A stretch of 40,091 nt of DNA from Marinobacter persicus (GTDB lineage Bacteria; Pseudomonadota; Gammaproteobacteria; Pseudomonadales; Oleiphilaceae), in assembly GCF_002934325.1 (NCBI RefSeq), contig NZ_PTIV01000032.1:1-40091 (forward strand), written 5' to 3'. Numbering within the stretch: position 1 is the first letter of the stretch; the number at the start of each line of letters is the position of its first letter. Position numbers and translations under genes: made by a program. The notes beneath the pieces were generated by a model. It did not search any database. It was given only the letters and a program-made list of their open reading frames with translations, and was not told the DNA's origin. Of the stretch, positions 18,215 through 27,246 are shown one piece after another.

Positions 18215-18298
18215 ATAATCTGAAAAGGTCTGCCAGAAATGCTTGCTATGAGCCTAGCAGGGGAGGGGGTAGGCTGTCCTTAGATAAGAAATTTATTT

Positions 18299-18395
18299 GC
18301 CACGAAATCCCCGAAAGAACACGAACAAAGATTTACTTCGAAAAGAAAAAGATTTCATGTCTTTTATTTTCGTGTTCTTTCGGGGATTTCGTGGC
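18299..18395. repeat. Palindromic repeat of the ACGAAA family upstream of the yqjG-like gene
   Basis: Arms 18299-18325 and 18369-18395 are a perfect 27-bp inverted repeat (GCCACGAAATCCCCGAAAGA at the outer left end) around a 43-base AT-rich loop. It is the same family as 9205-9389. It ends 16 bases before the downstream ATG, immediately ahead of the ribosome-binding site, in the LysR/YqjG-like intergenic region. Confidence 0.88.
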
Positions 18396-18411
18396 TAAAG
18401 AGGAGTCAGTT

Positions 18412-19398
18412 ATGGGGTTGTTGGTTGATGGCAAGTGGGTAGACCAGTGGTACGACACGGATAAGACTGGCGGCAAGTTCGAACGCGAGGAAGCCGGTTT
18501 CCGCAATTGGGTGACCGTTGATGGCCAGCCCGGGCCGTCCGGCGACGGTGGTTTCGCCGCCGAGAGCGGGCGTTATCATCTGTACGTGTCCATGGCCTGC
18601 CCCTGGGCTCACCGCACCCTGATTTTTCGCAAGCTCAAGGGTCTGGAATCTCATATTTCCGTATCGGTGGTGCACCCGGATATGCTGGAGAACGGCTGGG
18701 AGTTTCGTGCCGAAGGGTCGGGGCATGAAGACCATCTCTTCGGCTCTTCCTTTCTGCGTCAGATCTACACGCGGGCCAAGCCGGACTATACCGGCCGGGT
18801 GACGGTTCCGGTGCTGTGGGATAAGCGCCAGGAAACCATTGTCAGCAATGAGTCGGCCGAGATCATTCGTATGTTCAACCGTGCTTTTGACGACCTGGAG
18901 GGCGTAAACGCGGATCTGGATCTGTACCCCGAGTCCCTGCGAGAATCGATTGATGCCGTAAATGACCGGGTGTACAACGCCGTGAATAACGGAGTCTACA
19001 AGGCCGGCTTTGCCACCGCCCAGGACAAGTATGAGCAGGCCTATACCGCGCTGTTCGAGTCACTGGACTGGCTGGAAGGTATTCTGGCGCAACAGCGTTA
19101 TCTGGCAGGCGGTCAGCTAACCGAAGCGGACTGGCGGCTGTTTACCACACTGGTTCGTTTTGATGCGGTGTATTACAGCCATTTCAAATGCAATCGGCAG
19201 CAGATCCGGGATTATCCGAACCTGTCGGGTTACCTGCGGGAGCTGTATCAGGTGCTGGGTGTGGCGGAAACGGTGGATATCGACCAGATTAAGCGCCATT
19301 ACTACGTGAGTCAGCGCACTATCAATCCGACGCAAATTGTACCGGTGGGGCCGGAGCTGGATTTAAGTGCGCCGCATGGGCGCGAAAAGCTGGGTTGA
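18412..19398 (+). CDS. yqjG: Glutathionyl-hydroquinone reductase (xi-class glutathione transferase, YqjG-like)
   Basis: These enzymes reduce glutathionyl-hydroquinones to hydroquinones with glutathione. The 328-residue protein carries the catalytic Cys63 in MACPWAHRTL, the same position as in E. coli YqjG. It also has the xi-class DLYPESLR stretch and the all-alpha C-terminal domain (AEIIRMFNRAFDDL, then WLEGILAQQRYLAGGQLTEADWRLF). I choose ATG 18412, with AGGAG 10 bases upstream, rather than the in-frame GTG at 18391, which lies inside the palindromic repeat arm. Divergent LysR is the likely regulator. A structured repeat element begins 16 bases after the stop. Confidence 0.92.
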   Translation: MGLLVDGKWVDQWYDTDKTGGKFEREEAGFRNWVTVDGQPGPSGDGGFAAESGRYHLYVSMACPWAHRTLIFRKLKGLESHISVSVVHPDMLENGWEFRAEGSGHEDHLFGSSFLRQIYTRAKPDYTGRVTVPVLWDKRQETIVSNESAEIIRMFNRAFDDLEGVNADLDLYPESLRESIDAVNDRVYNAVNNGVYKAGFATAQDKYEQAYTALFESLDWLEGILAQQRYLAGGQLTEADWRLFTTLVRFDAVYYSHFKCNRQQIRDYPNLSGYLRELYQVLGVAETVDIDQIKRHYYVSQRTINPTQIVPVGPELDLSAPHGREKLG

Positions 19399-19414
19399 GG
19401 ATACTGAGAAGCTA

Positions 19415-19528
19415 GCATGTGAGCGGGGAAGCGCTTTCCAAAACCGTACGGAGCCATGGATGGCGGAGGACGAGCGTACAGGGACGTATTTACAGCGTGT
19501 TTTGGGAAGCGCTTCCCCGCTCACGTGC
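19415..19528 (+). repeat. Structured hairpin element, copy 1 (candidate RNA motif)
   Basis: A 30-bp stem pairs 19415-19444 with 19499-19528. The only two non-Watson-Crick pairs are T-G, i.e. U-G in plus-strand RNA. Inside are a mini-hairpin (19453-19464, closing pair C-G, loop ATGGAT) and a 26-nt segment 19473-19498. That segment begins AGCGTACAGGGA, ends ACAGCGT, and is shared with copy 2 at 31155-31180 with two C/T differences. The element lies between the convergent yqjG-like and ispB genes, without a T-run. See findings for the base-pair covariation. Confidence 0.8.
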
Positions 19529-19535
19529 GGACAGG

Positions 19536-20504
19536 TTAGCTCACCCGCGCCACAGCCACCTCGGTAAGCAGCTCCAGCGCCTCGCGGTGAGCGGACTCCG
19601 GCAGGCAGGTGAGCAGGTCCCGCGCAATTCGCGCCTGCTCCTTGGCCTTATCCATGGTGTATTCGATGGCACCGGACTGGCGAACCGTTTCCAGTACCTT
19701 CGGCAGATCGTCCAGCCCGCCTTTGCGGATCGCCTGGCGGATCAACTGGCGTTCTTCGTCCGTGCCGGTGGCCATGGCCTGGATCAGCGGCAGGGTGGTC
19801 TTGCCCTCCGCCAGGTCATCACCCACATTCTTGCCCATGGTTTCGGCATCGCCCTGGTAATCCAGCACATCGTCCACCAACTGAAATGCCATGCCCAGGT
19901 GCTTGCCGTAATCCCGCAGAGCCACTTCCTGTTCCCCGGACGCCCCGGCCAGCTGGGCGCCGGTGTGGGAAGCGGCCTCGAACAGCATAGCGGTCTTGTT
20001 GTGGATGACCTGCATGTACTGTTCTTCGCTGAGGTCCGGGTTTTTCACGTTCATCAACTGCATCACCTCGCCCTCGGCGATCACCGCCGTGGCACGGGAC
20101 AGCACGTTCATGATCGGCAGGCTTTCGAGCTCCACCATCATTTCAAAGGCCCGGGCATAAAGGAAATCACCAACCAGCACGCTGGGCGCGTTGCCCCACT
20201 TGGCGTTGGCCGTGCTGCGGCCGCGGCGCATGTCCGAGGTGTCCACCACATCGTCGTGCAGCAGGGTGGCGGTGTGCAGGAACTCAATCACTGCCGCCAG
20301 TTTCAGGTGATCGTTCGCCCGGTAGCCGGCGGCCTGGCTGGACAGCAACACCAACAGCGGCCGCAGGCGTTTGCCGCCGCTTTCAATAATGTATTGAGCG
20401 ATCTTTTCCACCAGCGGAACATCGGAAGCAAGTCTCTGGATAATCAGGTCGTTCACGCGGCTGAAGTCGTCCGCCACGGTGTCGTAGATGCGCTCGGTTG
20501 TCAT
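19536..20504 (-). CDS. ispB: Octaprenyl (polyprenyl) diphosphate synthase
   Basis: IspB extends farnesyl diphosphate with isopentenyl diphosphate to make the side chain of ubiquinone and menaquinone. Motifs are GGKRLRP (43-49), the first Asp-rich motif DDVVD (84-88) and the second DDVLD (211-215). A C-terminal GDDLAEGKTTLPLI follows. The start at 20504 (MTTERIYDTV) gives 322 residues, close to the E. coli enzyme. The frame runs further to a TTG at 20561 but the extra 19 residues look unlike the family. It is divergent from rplU, as in many gammaproteobacteria. Confidence 0.95.
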   Translation of the reverse strand: MTTERIYDTVADDFSRVNDLIIQRLASDVPLVEKIAQYIIESGGKRLRPLLVLLSSQAAGYRANDHLKLAAVIEFLHTATLLHDDVVDTSDMRRGRSTANAKWGNAPSVLVGDFLYARAFEMMVELESLPIMNVLSRATAVIAEGEVMQLMNVKNPDLSEEQYMQVIHNKTAMLFEAASHTGAQLAGASGEQEVALRDYGKHLGMAFQLVDDVLDYQGDAETMGKNVGDDLAEGKTTLPLIQAMATGTDEERQLIRQAIRKGGLDDLPKVLETVRQSGAIEYTMDKAKEQARIARDLLTCLPESAHREALELLTEVAVARVS

Positions 20505-20607
20505 CGGGCTTGTGGATCCCTTGCTGGTGGTTTCGTTGAGTTTTTGGGCAGGTCGCGGCAATGCTAGGTATTGCTGCCTACACTGTCAACTTGAGCCGGT
20601 CGTTGGC

Positions 20608-20636
20608 TTGTATTGCGGGGCCGGTTCTCGTACAAT
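20608..20636 (+). promoter_or_regulatory. Candidate promoter of rplU-rpmA
   Basis: TACAAT (20631-20636) is a good -10 box. TTGTAT (20608-20613) sits 17 bases upstream as a weak -35. The leader to rplU would be about 105 bases. Confidence 0.45.
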
Positions 20637-20664
20637 CACGCGCCCAACTCATCCCAACCTGCGC

Positions 20665-20722
20665 TCCCTGCTATAGGGTTGCCAGAGCGCTTCCCTTAGA
20701 ACCAGGTGGATAAGAGCAGGGA
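20665..20722 (+). promoter_or_regulatory. Possible structured leader of rplU
   Basis: TCCCTGCT (20665-20672) is complementary to AGCAGGGA (20715-20722) in the presumed rplU 5' leader, closing a 42-base loop region. Ribosomal protein leaders are often autoregulatory; here only the long-range pairing is seen. Confidence 0.3.
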
Positions 20723-20746
20723 TGGGTCAATCGCGGAGACTATTGA

Positions 20747-21058
20747 ATGTACGCAGTAATTGTTAGCGGTGGTAAGCAGCACCGTGTAAAAGAAGGCGAA
20801 ACTCTGAAGCTGGAAAAGCTGGAAGTTGAAACCGGCGGCACCGTTGAGTTTGACCGTGTTCTGCTGGTAGCCAATGGCGACGACGTGAAAGTTGGCGCTC
20901 CGGCCGTTGAAGGCGCCAAGGTAACTGCTGAGGTGGTTAACCACGGTCGTCACGACAAGGTTCAGATCATCAAGTTCCGTCGTCGTAAGCATTCCATGAA
21001 GCGTCAGGGCCACCGTCAGTGGTTCACTGAAGTTAAGATCACGGGTATCCAGGGTTAA
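20747..21058 (+). CDS. rplU: 50S ribosomal protein L21
   Basis: L21 is a large-subunit protein of 103 residues, with the typical start [14 protein letters not shown] and the basic C-terminal [25 protein letters not shown] lies 8-9 bases before ATG 20747. It is followed after 35 bases by rpmA, the universal L21-L27 pair. Confidence 0.98.
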   Translation: MYAVIVSGGKQHRVKEGETLKLEKLEVETGGTVEFDRVLLVANGDDVKVGAPAVEGAKVTAEVVNHGRHDKVQIIKFRRRKHSMKRQGHRQWFTEVKITGIQG

Positions 21059-21093
21059 TCCCTGATATTACCCCCTAGATAAGGAGGCTGGTA

Positions 21094-21354
21094 ATGGCTC
21101 ATAAAAAGGCAGCAGGTAGTACCCGTAACGGTCGCGATTCCGAGTCGAAACGACTTGGTGTGAAGCGTTTTGGCGGTGAGACTGTTTCTGCAGGCAGCAT
21201 CATCATTCGTCAGCGTGGCACCCGTTTCCACGCAGGTTCCAACGTTGGCATTGGTAAGGACCACACCCTGTTTGCGAAATCAAACGGCCAGGTGAAGTTC
21301 GAAACCAAAGGCCCGCAGAACCGTAAGTTCGTAAGCATCGTTCCGGCTGCGTAA
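21094..21354 (+). CDS. rpmA: 50S ribosomal protein L27
   Basis: L27 reaches the peptidyl transferase centre with its N-terminal tail. The 86-residue product begins [18 protein letters not shown] and has GVKRFGGE and [12 protein letters not shown]. It has no N-terminal propeptide of the Firmicutes type. AAGGAGG precedes ATG 21094. A terminator hairpin about 80 bases after the stop separates it from obg. Confidence 0.98.
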   Translation: MAHKKAAGSTRNGRDSESKRLGVKRFGGETVSAGSIIIRQRGTRFHAGSNVGIGKDHTLFAKSNGQVKFETKGPQNRKFVSIVPAA

Positions 21355-21394
21355 GCAGCGGCGATCCGGTTCTTCGAACCTTGGGCGTTTCTGA

Positions 21395-22699
<1,305 letters not shown>

Positions 22700-22731
22700 C
22701 ACGGACCAACTCCGGAGATCTTGGCAACACC

Positions 22732-23856
22732 ATGACTGAACGAGCCCAGTTGCGTCAGGCCCGCCGCCTGGTGATCAAAATCGGAAGCGCCTTGCTGACC
22801 AATGACGGCAAGGGGCTGGATGAGGCCGCTCTGGGTCTGTGGGTGGATCAGATTGCCGAGCTGGTGGAAGACGGCGTGGAGATTGTCATCGTCTCCTCCG
22901 GTGCCGTGGCAGTAGGCATGAGTCGGCTGGGCTGGCACACGCGCCCCGACCAGTTGCACGAATTGCAGGCTGCTGCCGCTGTGGGGCAGATGGGTCTGGT
23001 GCAGACCTGGGAGGCCCAGTTCAAGCGCCATGATATTCACACCGCGCAGATCCTGCTGACCCACGACGACCTTTCTGATCGTAAGCGCTACCTAAATGGC
23101 CGCAGTACGCTTCGCGCGCTATTGGACGTGGGGGTTATCCCCATCGTTAACGAAAACGACACCGTGGTGACCGACGAAATCCGCTTTGGCGATAACGACA
23201 CCCTGGGTGCTCTGGTGACCAACCTCGTGGATGCGGACGGGTTAATCATCCTTACCGATCAGGTGGGGTTGTTCAATAAAGATCCGCGCAAGCATTCCGA
23301 TGCCACGCTGGTCACTGAAAGTCGCGCCAGTGATCCTGCCCTAGACGTTATGGCGGGCGGTGGCGCCGGTGCCCTGGGGCGTGGGGGGATGGTGACCAAG
23401 TTGCGGGCCTCACGCCTGGCGGCCCGGTCGGGCGCTTTCACGGTGATTGCAGGTGGTCGTATTGAGCATGTGATTGCCCGTCTTCGCCAAGGGGATGTTA
23501 TTGGCACCCTGTTGTTGCCTGAGCAGGGTCGGGTAGCCGCCCGCAAACAGTGGATTGCCGGTCACCTGCAAACCCGGGGTCGGCTCACCCTGGATGCCGG
23601 TGCTGTGAAAGGCGTGTGCCTGAGTGGGCGCAGTCTGTTGCCGGTGGGTGTGAAGATGGTGGCTGGCCAGTTTCGCCGGGGCGAGATGGTCTCGTGTGTG
23701 GATGAGAATGGCCGTGAAGTGGCGCGCGGGCTGGTGAACTATGATGCTGGTGAGGCCCGGGCCATTATTGGTCATTCCAGTGACCGGATTACTGAAGTGT
23801 TGGGGTATGTCTCCGATGAGGAAATGATTCACCGGGATAATCTGGTGATTGTGTGA
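22732..23856 (+). CDS. proB: Glutamate 5-kinase
   Basis: ProB makes gamma-glutamyl phosphate, the first and feedback-controlled step of proline synthesis. The amino-acid-kinase domain has [14 protein letters not shown] at the start, [10 protein letters not shown], and [23 protein letters not shown]-terminal PUA domain starts near residue 277 ([14 protein letters not shown]). The 374-residue length matches two-domain ProB. The order rplU-rpmA-obg-proB is conserved in related genomes. A bidirectional terminator follows. Confidence 0.97.
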   Translation: MTERAQLRQARRLVIKIGSALLTNDGKGLDEAALGLWVDQIAELVEDGVEIVIVSSGAVAVGMSRLGWHTRPDQLHELQAAAAVGQMGLVQTWEAQFKRHDIHTAQILLTHDDLSDRKRYLNGRSTLRALLDVGVIPIVNENDTVVTDEIRFGDNDTLGALVTNLVDADGLIILTDQVGLFNKDPRKHSDATLVTESRASDPALDVMAGGGAGALGRGGMVTKLRASRLAARSGAFTVIAGGRIEHVIARLRQGDVIGTLLLPEQGRVAARKQWIAGHLQTRGRLTLDAGAVKGVCLSGRSLLPVGVKMVAGQFRRGEMVSCVDENGREVARGLVNYDAGEARAIIGHSSDRITEVLGYVSDEEMIHRDNLVIV

Positions 23857-23890
23857 TGGCGATGATTGTTGTCAACTGATCTCCAGACAC

Positions 23891-23920
23891 AAAAAAACCG
23901 GCTCGAAAGCCGGTTTTTTT
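23891..23920. terminator. Bidirectional terminator between proB and rpsT
   Basis: A run of A, the stem ACCGGCT/AGCCGGT with loop CGAA, then a run of seven T. It can terminate both the plus-strand proB transcript and the minus-strand rpsT transcript, whose stop lies 19 bases away. Confidence 0.93.
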
Positions 23921-23938
23921 GTACCTCGAATCGGTGCC

Positions 23939-24199
23939 TTACAGGGCCTTGATCCGAGTGTTCAGGCGGCTCTTGGTGCGAGCAACCTTGTTCTTGGCGA
24001 AGATGCCTTTGTTGACCATGCTGTCCATGATCGGCTGGGCTTCTTTCAGAGCAGCCTTGGCTTCTTCGGCGTTGCCAGCGTTGATTTTGGCTTCGACCTT
24101 CTTGATGTAAGTGCGGGCCATGGAACGCAGGCTGGCGTTGTGCTTGCGGTTAACCTCGTTCTGACGAGCGCGCTTTTTGGCTTGCGGGGTATTTGCCAC
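23939..24199 (-). CDS. rpsT: 30S ribosomal protein S20
   Basis: S20 is a small basic primary-binding protein of the 30S body. It has 86 residues beginning MANTPQAKKRARQNEVNRKH. The helical NAGNAEEAKAALKEAQPIMD stretch and a Lys/Arg-rich end follow. An AGGAG Shine-Dalgarno precedes the start on the minus strand. It is monocistronic with a promoter and terminator on either side, divergent from murJ, as in many proteobacteria. Confidence 0.97.
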   Translation of the reverse strand: MANTPQAKKRARQNEVNRKHNASLRSMARTYIKKVEAKINAGNAEEAKAALKEAQPIMDSMVNKGIFAKNKVARTKSRLNTRIKAL

Positions 24200-24290
24200 C
24201 GTAAAACTCCTGAAATTCGTTGCTAGAAATACTGAAACTGTTTAGATCGCGGGCGCGCCAAAAACAGCGCGTCGATATAAATGACGCGGA

Positions 24291-24319
24291 ACTATGCCGC
24301 TGAATGGCTGAGATGTCAA
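24291..24319 (-). promoter_or_regulatory. Sigma70 promoter of rpsT
   Basis: Read on the minus strand, a perfect TTGACA (24314-24319) is followed by 17 bases and CATAGT (24291-24296). The leader to rpsT is about 85 bases. Confidence 0.65.
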
Positions 24320-24380
24320 GATCCGTGGGCGGTGGATGCCAGTGCCAGGGAGGCTTGTGGTACACTCCTGCAACCTTTAA

Positions 24381-24412
24381 AACAGCGCTTTTACCCAAGG
24401 ATACGCGCTGTT
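24381..24412 (+). promoter_or_regulatory. murJ leader hairpin
   Basis: AACAGCGC (24381-24388) pairs with GCGCTGTT (24405-24412) in the 5' leader of murJ. A weak extended -10-like TGTGGTACACT sits at 24356-24366. Any regulatory role is unproven. Confidence 0.3.
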
Positions 24413-24467
24413 ATGTGGATTACCGAAATGCCGCCCGGCATTAACCCTGATTTCCGGACCTGAATGC

Positions 24468-26078
24468 ATGTCATCTGAACTTCAGCCACCATCCCCCTCC
24501 GAGTCTGGAGATCAAAAACCGGTGAAGCCATCGCCGGCAAAAGCGCCGGGGTTGCTGCGCTCTTCCAGCGTCGTGGGTTCGATGACCATGCTCTCCCGGG
24601 TGCTGGGGCTGGTGCGGGACATGGTCATTGCCCGCTATTTTGGGGCCGGGGCTGGTGCCGATGCCTTCTTTGTTGCCTTTAAGATTCCCAACTTTTTGCG
24701 GCGCCTGTTCGCGGAGGGGGCCTTTTCCCAGGCGTTTGTGCCGGTATTGTCCTCTTATCGGGAAAAACAGGATATTTCCGAAGTAAAGCGGCTGGTGGAT
24801 GCCGTTGCCGGCTCGCTGGGGCTGGTGTTGCTGGCGGTCACATTGGTGGCGATGCTCGGCTCACCGGTGCTGACAGCGATTTTTGCGCCCGGCTTTCTGG
24901 ATGATGAGGTGAAATTTGGTCTCGCCAGCGACATGCTGCGCATCACCTTTCCGTATCTGTTGCTGATCTCTCTGACGGCCTTCGCTGGCGGTATCCTGAA
25001 CAGTTATGACCGTTTCGCGGTTCCGGCCTTCACGCCGGTGCTGCTGAACCTGGCCATGATCGCCGCAGCGGTGTTCCTCACGCCGGTCATGCAGGAGCCG
25101 GTGATGGCGCTGGCCTGGGGCGTGTTCATTGCCGGTGCCCTGCAGCTGTTTTTCCAGTTGCCGTTCCTGATGCGCCTGGGGCTGATGCCGAGGCCCCGGG
25201 TGGATTATCGCCACGAAGGGGTCAGTCGTATATTGAAGTTGATGGCACCGGCCCTGTTTGGTGTTTCGGTCAGCCAGATCAACCTGCTGCTGGATACCGT
25301 GCTGGCGTCTTTCCTGCAGACCGGCAGTGTGTCCTGGCTGTACTATTCCGACCGTCTGTCGGAATTGCCACTGGGTGTTTTCGGCATCGCCATTGGCACC
25401 GTGATCCTGCCCAGTCTGTCCCGCAAGCACGCGGCGGCCTCGGCGGAGCAGTTTGCCGCCACCCTGGATTGGGCGGTCCGGGCGGTGCTGCTGATCGGTG
25501 TGCCGGCGGCGTTGGCGCTGGTTCTGCTGGCCGAGCCCCTGATTGCCACCCTGTTCCACTACGGGGAGGTGACCGACCGGGATGTGGTGATGTCGGCTCA
25601 GAGCCTGCGCGCCTATTCGGCGGGCCTGCTGGCCTTTATGCTGATCAAGGTGCTGGCCCCCGGTTTCTTTGCCCGGGAGGATACAAGAACGCCGGTCAAA
25701 ATTGGTGTGATCGCCATGGTGGCCAACATGGCGTTCAACCTTGCCCTGATTGTGCCGCTGGCCCATGCCGGGCTGGCGTTGGCGACCGCGCTGTCCGCCT
25801 GGCTGAACGGCTTCCTGCTATGGCGCGGCCTGCGCAGGGAAGGGGCCTGGAAGAGTCAGCCGGGCTGGCCAAAGTTTTTGCTTCAACTGGCCTTCGCCAA
25901 TGCTGTGCTGGCGGCCGTCATCCTCTGGCTGAATGTTCCGGCCGCCGAGTGGTTCGCGGCGGGCGGCGTCCAACGTGCGCTGGATATGTCGGTGATTGTG
26001 GTGGCCGGGGTGGTGGCCTACTTTGTCGTGCTGGCGACGGTTGGCGTCAGGGTGCGACATTTCCGACAGCCATTGTAA
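24468..26078 (+). CDS. murJ: Lipid II flippase MurJ (MviN)
   Basis: MurJ moves lipid II across the inner membrane for peptidoglycan synthesis. The 536-residue polytopic protein has about 14 hydrophobic segments. It carries the family hallmarks SMTMLSRVLGLVRDMVIARY, the FKIPNFLRRLFAEGAFSQAF loop with its essential Arg residues, and DRLSELPLGVFGIAIGTVILP. A Pro/Ser-rich N-terminal extension of about 30 residues is presumably cytosolic. ATG 24468 is the first plausible start; no strong Shine-Dalgarno is visible and ATG 24583 would remove the first helix. ribF follows 117 bases later behind its own promoter-like box, a common neighbourhood for murJ. Confidence 0.96.
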   Translation: MSSELQPPSPSESGDQKPVKPSPAKAPGLLRSSSVVGSMTMLSRVLGLVRDMVIARYFGAGAGADAFFVAFKIPNFLRRLFAEGAFSQAFVPVLSSYREKQDISEVKRLVDAVAGSLGLVLLAVTLVAMLGSPVLTAIFAPGFLDDEVKFGLASDMLRITFPYLLLISLTAFAGGILNSYDRFAVPAFTPVLLNLAMIAAAVFLTPVMQEPVMALAWGVFIAGALQLFFQLPFLMRLGLMPRPRVDYRHEGVSRILKLMAPALFGVSVSQINLLLDTVLASFLQTGSVSWLYYSDRLSELPLGVFGIAIGTVILPSLSRKHAAASAEQFAATLDWAVRAVLLIGVPAALALVLLAEPLIATLFHYGEVTDRDVVMSAQSLRAYSAGLLAFMLIKVLAPGFFAREDTRTPVKIGVIAMVANMAFNLALIVPLAHAGLALATALSAWLNGFLLWRGLRREGAWKSQPGWPKFLLQLAFANAVLAAVILWLNVPAAEWFAAGGVQRALDMSVIVVAGVVAYFVVLATVGVRVRHFRQPL

Positions 26079-26110
26079 GCGGGTGATTTCTACACACCCG
26101 GCTCCTGAGG

Positions 26111-26116
26111 TATAAT
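26111..26116 (+). promoter_or_regulatory. -10 box of a candidate ribF operon promoter
   Basis: A perfect TATAAT sits 80 bases before the ribF ATG. The -35 (TTCTAC at 26088-26093) is poor. A short inverted repeat CGGGTG/CACCCG (26080-26085, 26095-26100) overlaps it. Confidence 0.45.
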
Positions 26117-26195
26117 CGCGCGTTTTCTCACCAGTGCTTTGCCTCCGGGCACAAGCGCCCAAAGCCATCAGCCGGCAAGTGAAGGTTCGTCGTAC

Positions 26196-27173
26196 ATGCG
26201 TCTGATTCGAGGCCTGACCAATCTGCAGGGGCTTGCGGGTAACCCGCGGTCGCCGCTGGCCCGTGGCTGTGTGGCAACCATCGGCAATTTTGATGGCGTT
26301 CACCTCGGACACAAGACCATCATTGACCAGGTCCGCGATAAGGCAGCGGAACTGAACGTGCCGTCGGTGGTCGTTATCTTCGAGCCCCAGCCACGTGAGT
26401 TCTTCCAAGGAGAGGAGGCACCGCCCCGGCTGATGCCCTTCCGGCAGAAATTCGAGGCCTTGTTGGCCGAAGGCGTGGATGTGGTTTTGTGCATTCAGTT
26501 TAACGAACGCTTTCGCAGTTACTCTGCCATGGACTTCATCGAAGAAATCCTGATTCGGGGGCTGGGCGTGCACCACCTGGTGGTGGGTGACGACTTCCGT
26601 TTCGGATGTGATCGCGCCGGTGACTTCAACTTGCTGGAGCAGGTTGGTGACGAACGTGGTTTCACGGTGGAGAACACCCACACCGTGATGGTGGATGGCG
26701 AACGGGTGAGCAGCACCCGGGTTCGCAACCTGCTGAACGTGAATGGCCTGGAGCAGGCCGAGGTTCTGCTGGGGCATCGTTACCGTATCCATGGCCGGGT
26801 GGTGTACGGCCGGCAGTTGGGGCGCACCATCGGTGCCCCGACCGCAAATATCCTGTTGCACCAGATGCCTGCGCTGCAGGGCGTTTATGTGGTGCGGGCC
26901 AGGACCGATGCCGGTGAATGGTACGACGGTGCCGCCAACATCGGGCTCCGGCCCACCGTGGATGGCAAGCGGCCGTCACTGGAAGTGCACCTGTTTGACT
27001 TTGCTGGCACACTTTACGGCCAGCATCTGGAAGTGGTGTTCCGCCACGGTTTGCGGGACGAAGTAAAGTTCGACTCGATTGATGAGTTGAAGCAACAGAT
27101 AGCCCGGGATTTCGAGCAGGCCCGGCGCTGGCTGGCAGAAAACCCATTGCCGGCCGGTGAAGACGGATTCTGA
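26196..27173 (+). CDS. ribF: Bifunctional riboflavin kinase / FAD synthetase
   Basis: RibF converts riboflavin to FMN and then FAD. The N-terminal nucleotidyltransferase domain has ATIGNFDGVHLGH (28-40) and VVGDDFRFGCDRAGD, followed by the ISSTRVR-type loop (here VSSTRVRNLL). The C-terminal flavokinase domain has YRIHGRVVYGRQLGRTIGAPTANI and GAANIGLRPTV. I choose ATG 26196 (MRLIRGL, 325 aa) over the in-frame ATG at 26139. It starts the conserved ribF-ileS-lspA-fkpB-ispH block. Confidence 0.96.
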   Translation: MRLIRGLTNLQGLAGNPRSPLARGCVATIGNFDGVHLGHKTIIDQVRDKAAELNVPSVVVIFEPQPREFFQGEEAPPRLMPFRQKFEALLAEGVDVVLCIQFNERFRSYSAMDFIEEILIRGLGVHHLVVGDDFRFGCDRAGDFNLLEQVGDERGFTVENTHTVMVDGERVSSTRVRNLLNVNGLEQAEVLLGHRYRIHGRVVYGRQLGRTIGAPTANILLHQMPALQGVYVVRARTDAGEWYDGAANIGLRPTVDGKRPSLEVHLFDFAGTLYGQHLEVVFRHGLRDEVKFDSIDELKQQIARDFEQARRWLAENPLPAGEDGF

Positions 27174-27246
27174 TCCATCAGCCCTGCTGTTTTTGAAGTG
27201 ACAGACTGACCAACACGCTGACCAACGAGAGAGTGCGCACACAGAC

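Noticed and set aside
19415..19528. Structured element as a simple bidirectional terminator or integron attC site
   Set aside because: There is no T-run on either side, the interior core is conserved with a copy 11 kb away, and attC core sites (RYYYAAC/GTTRRRY) are not arranged as required.
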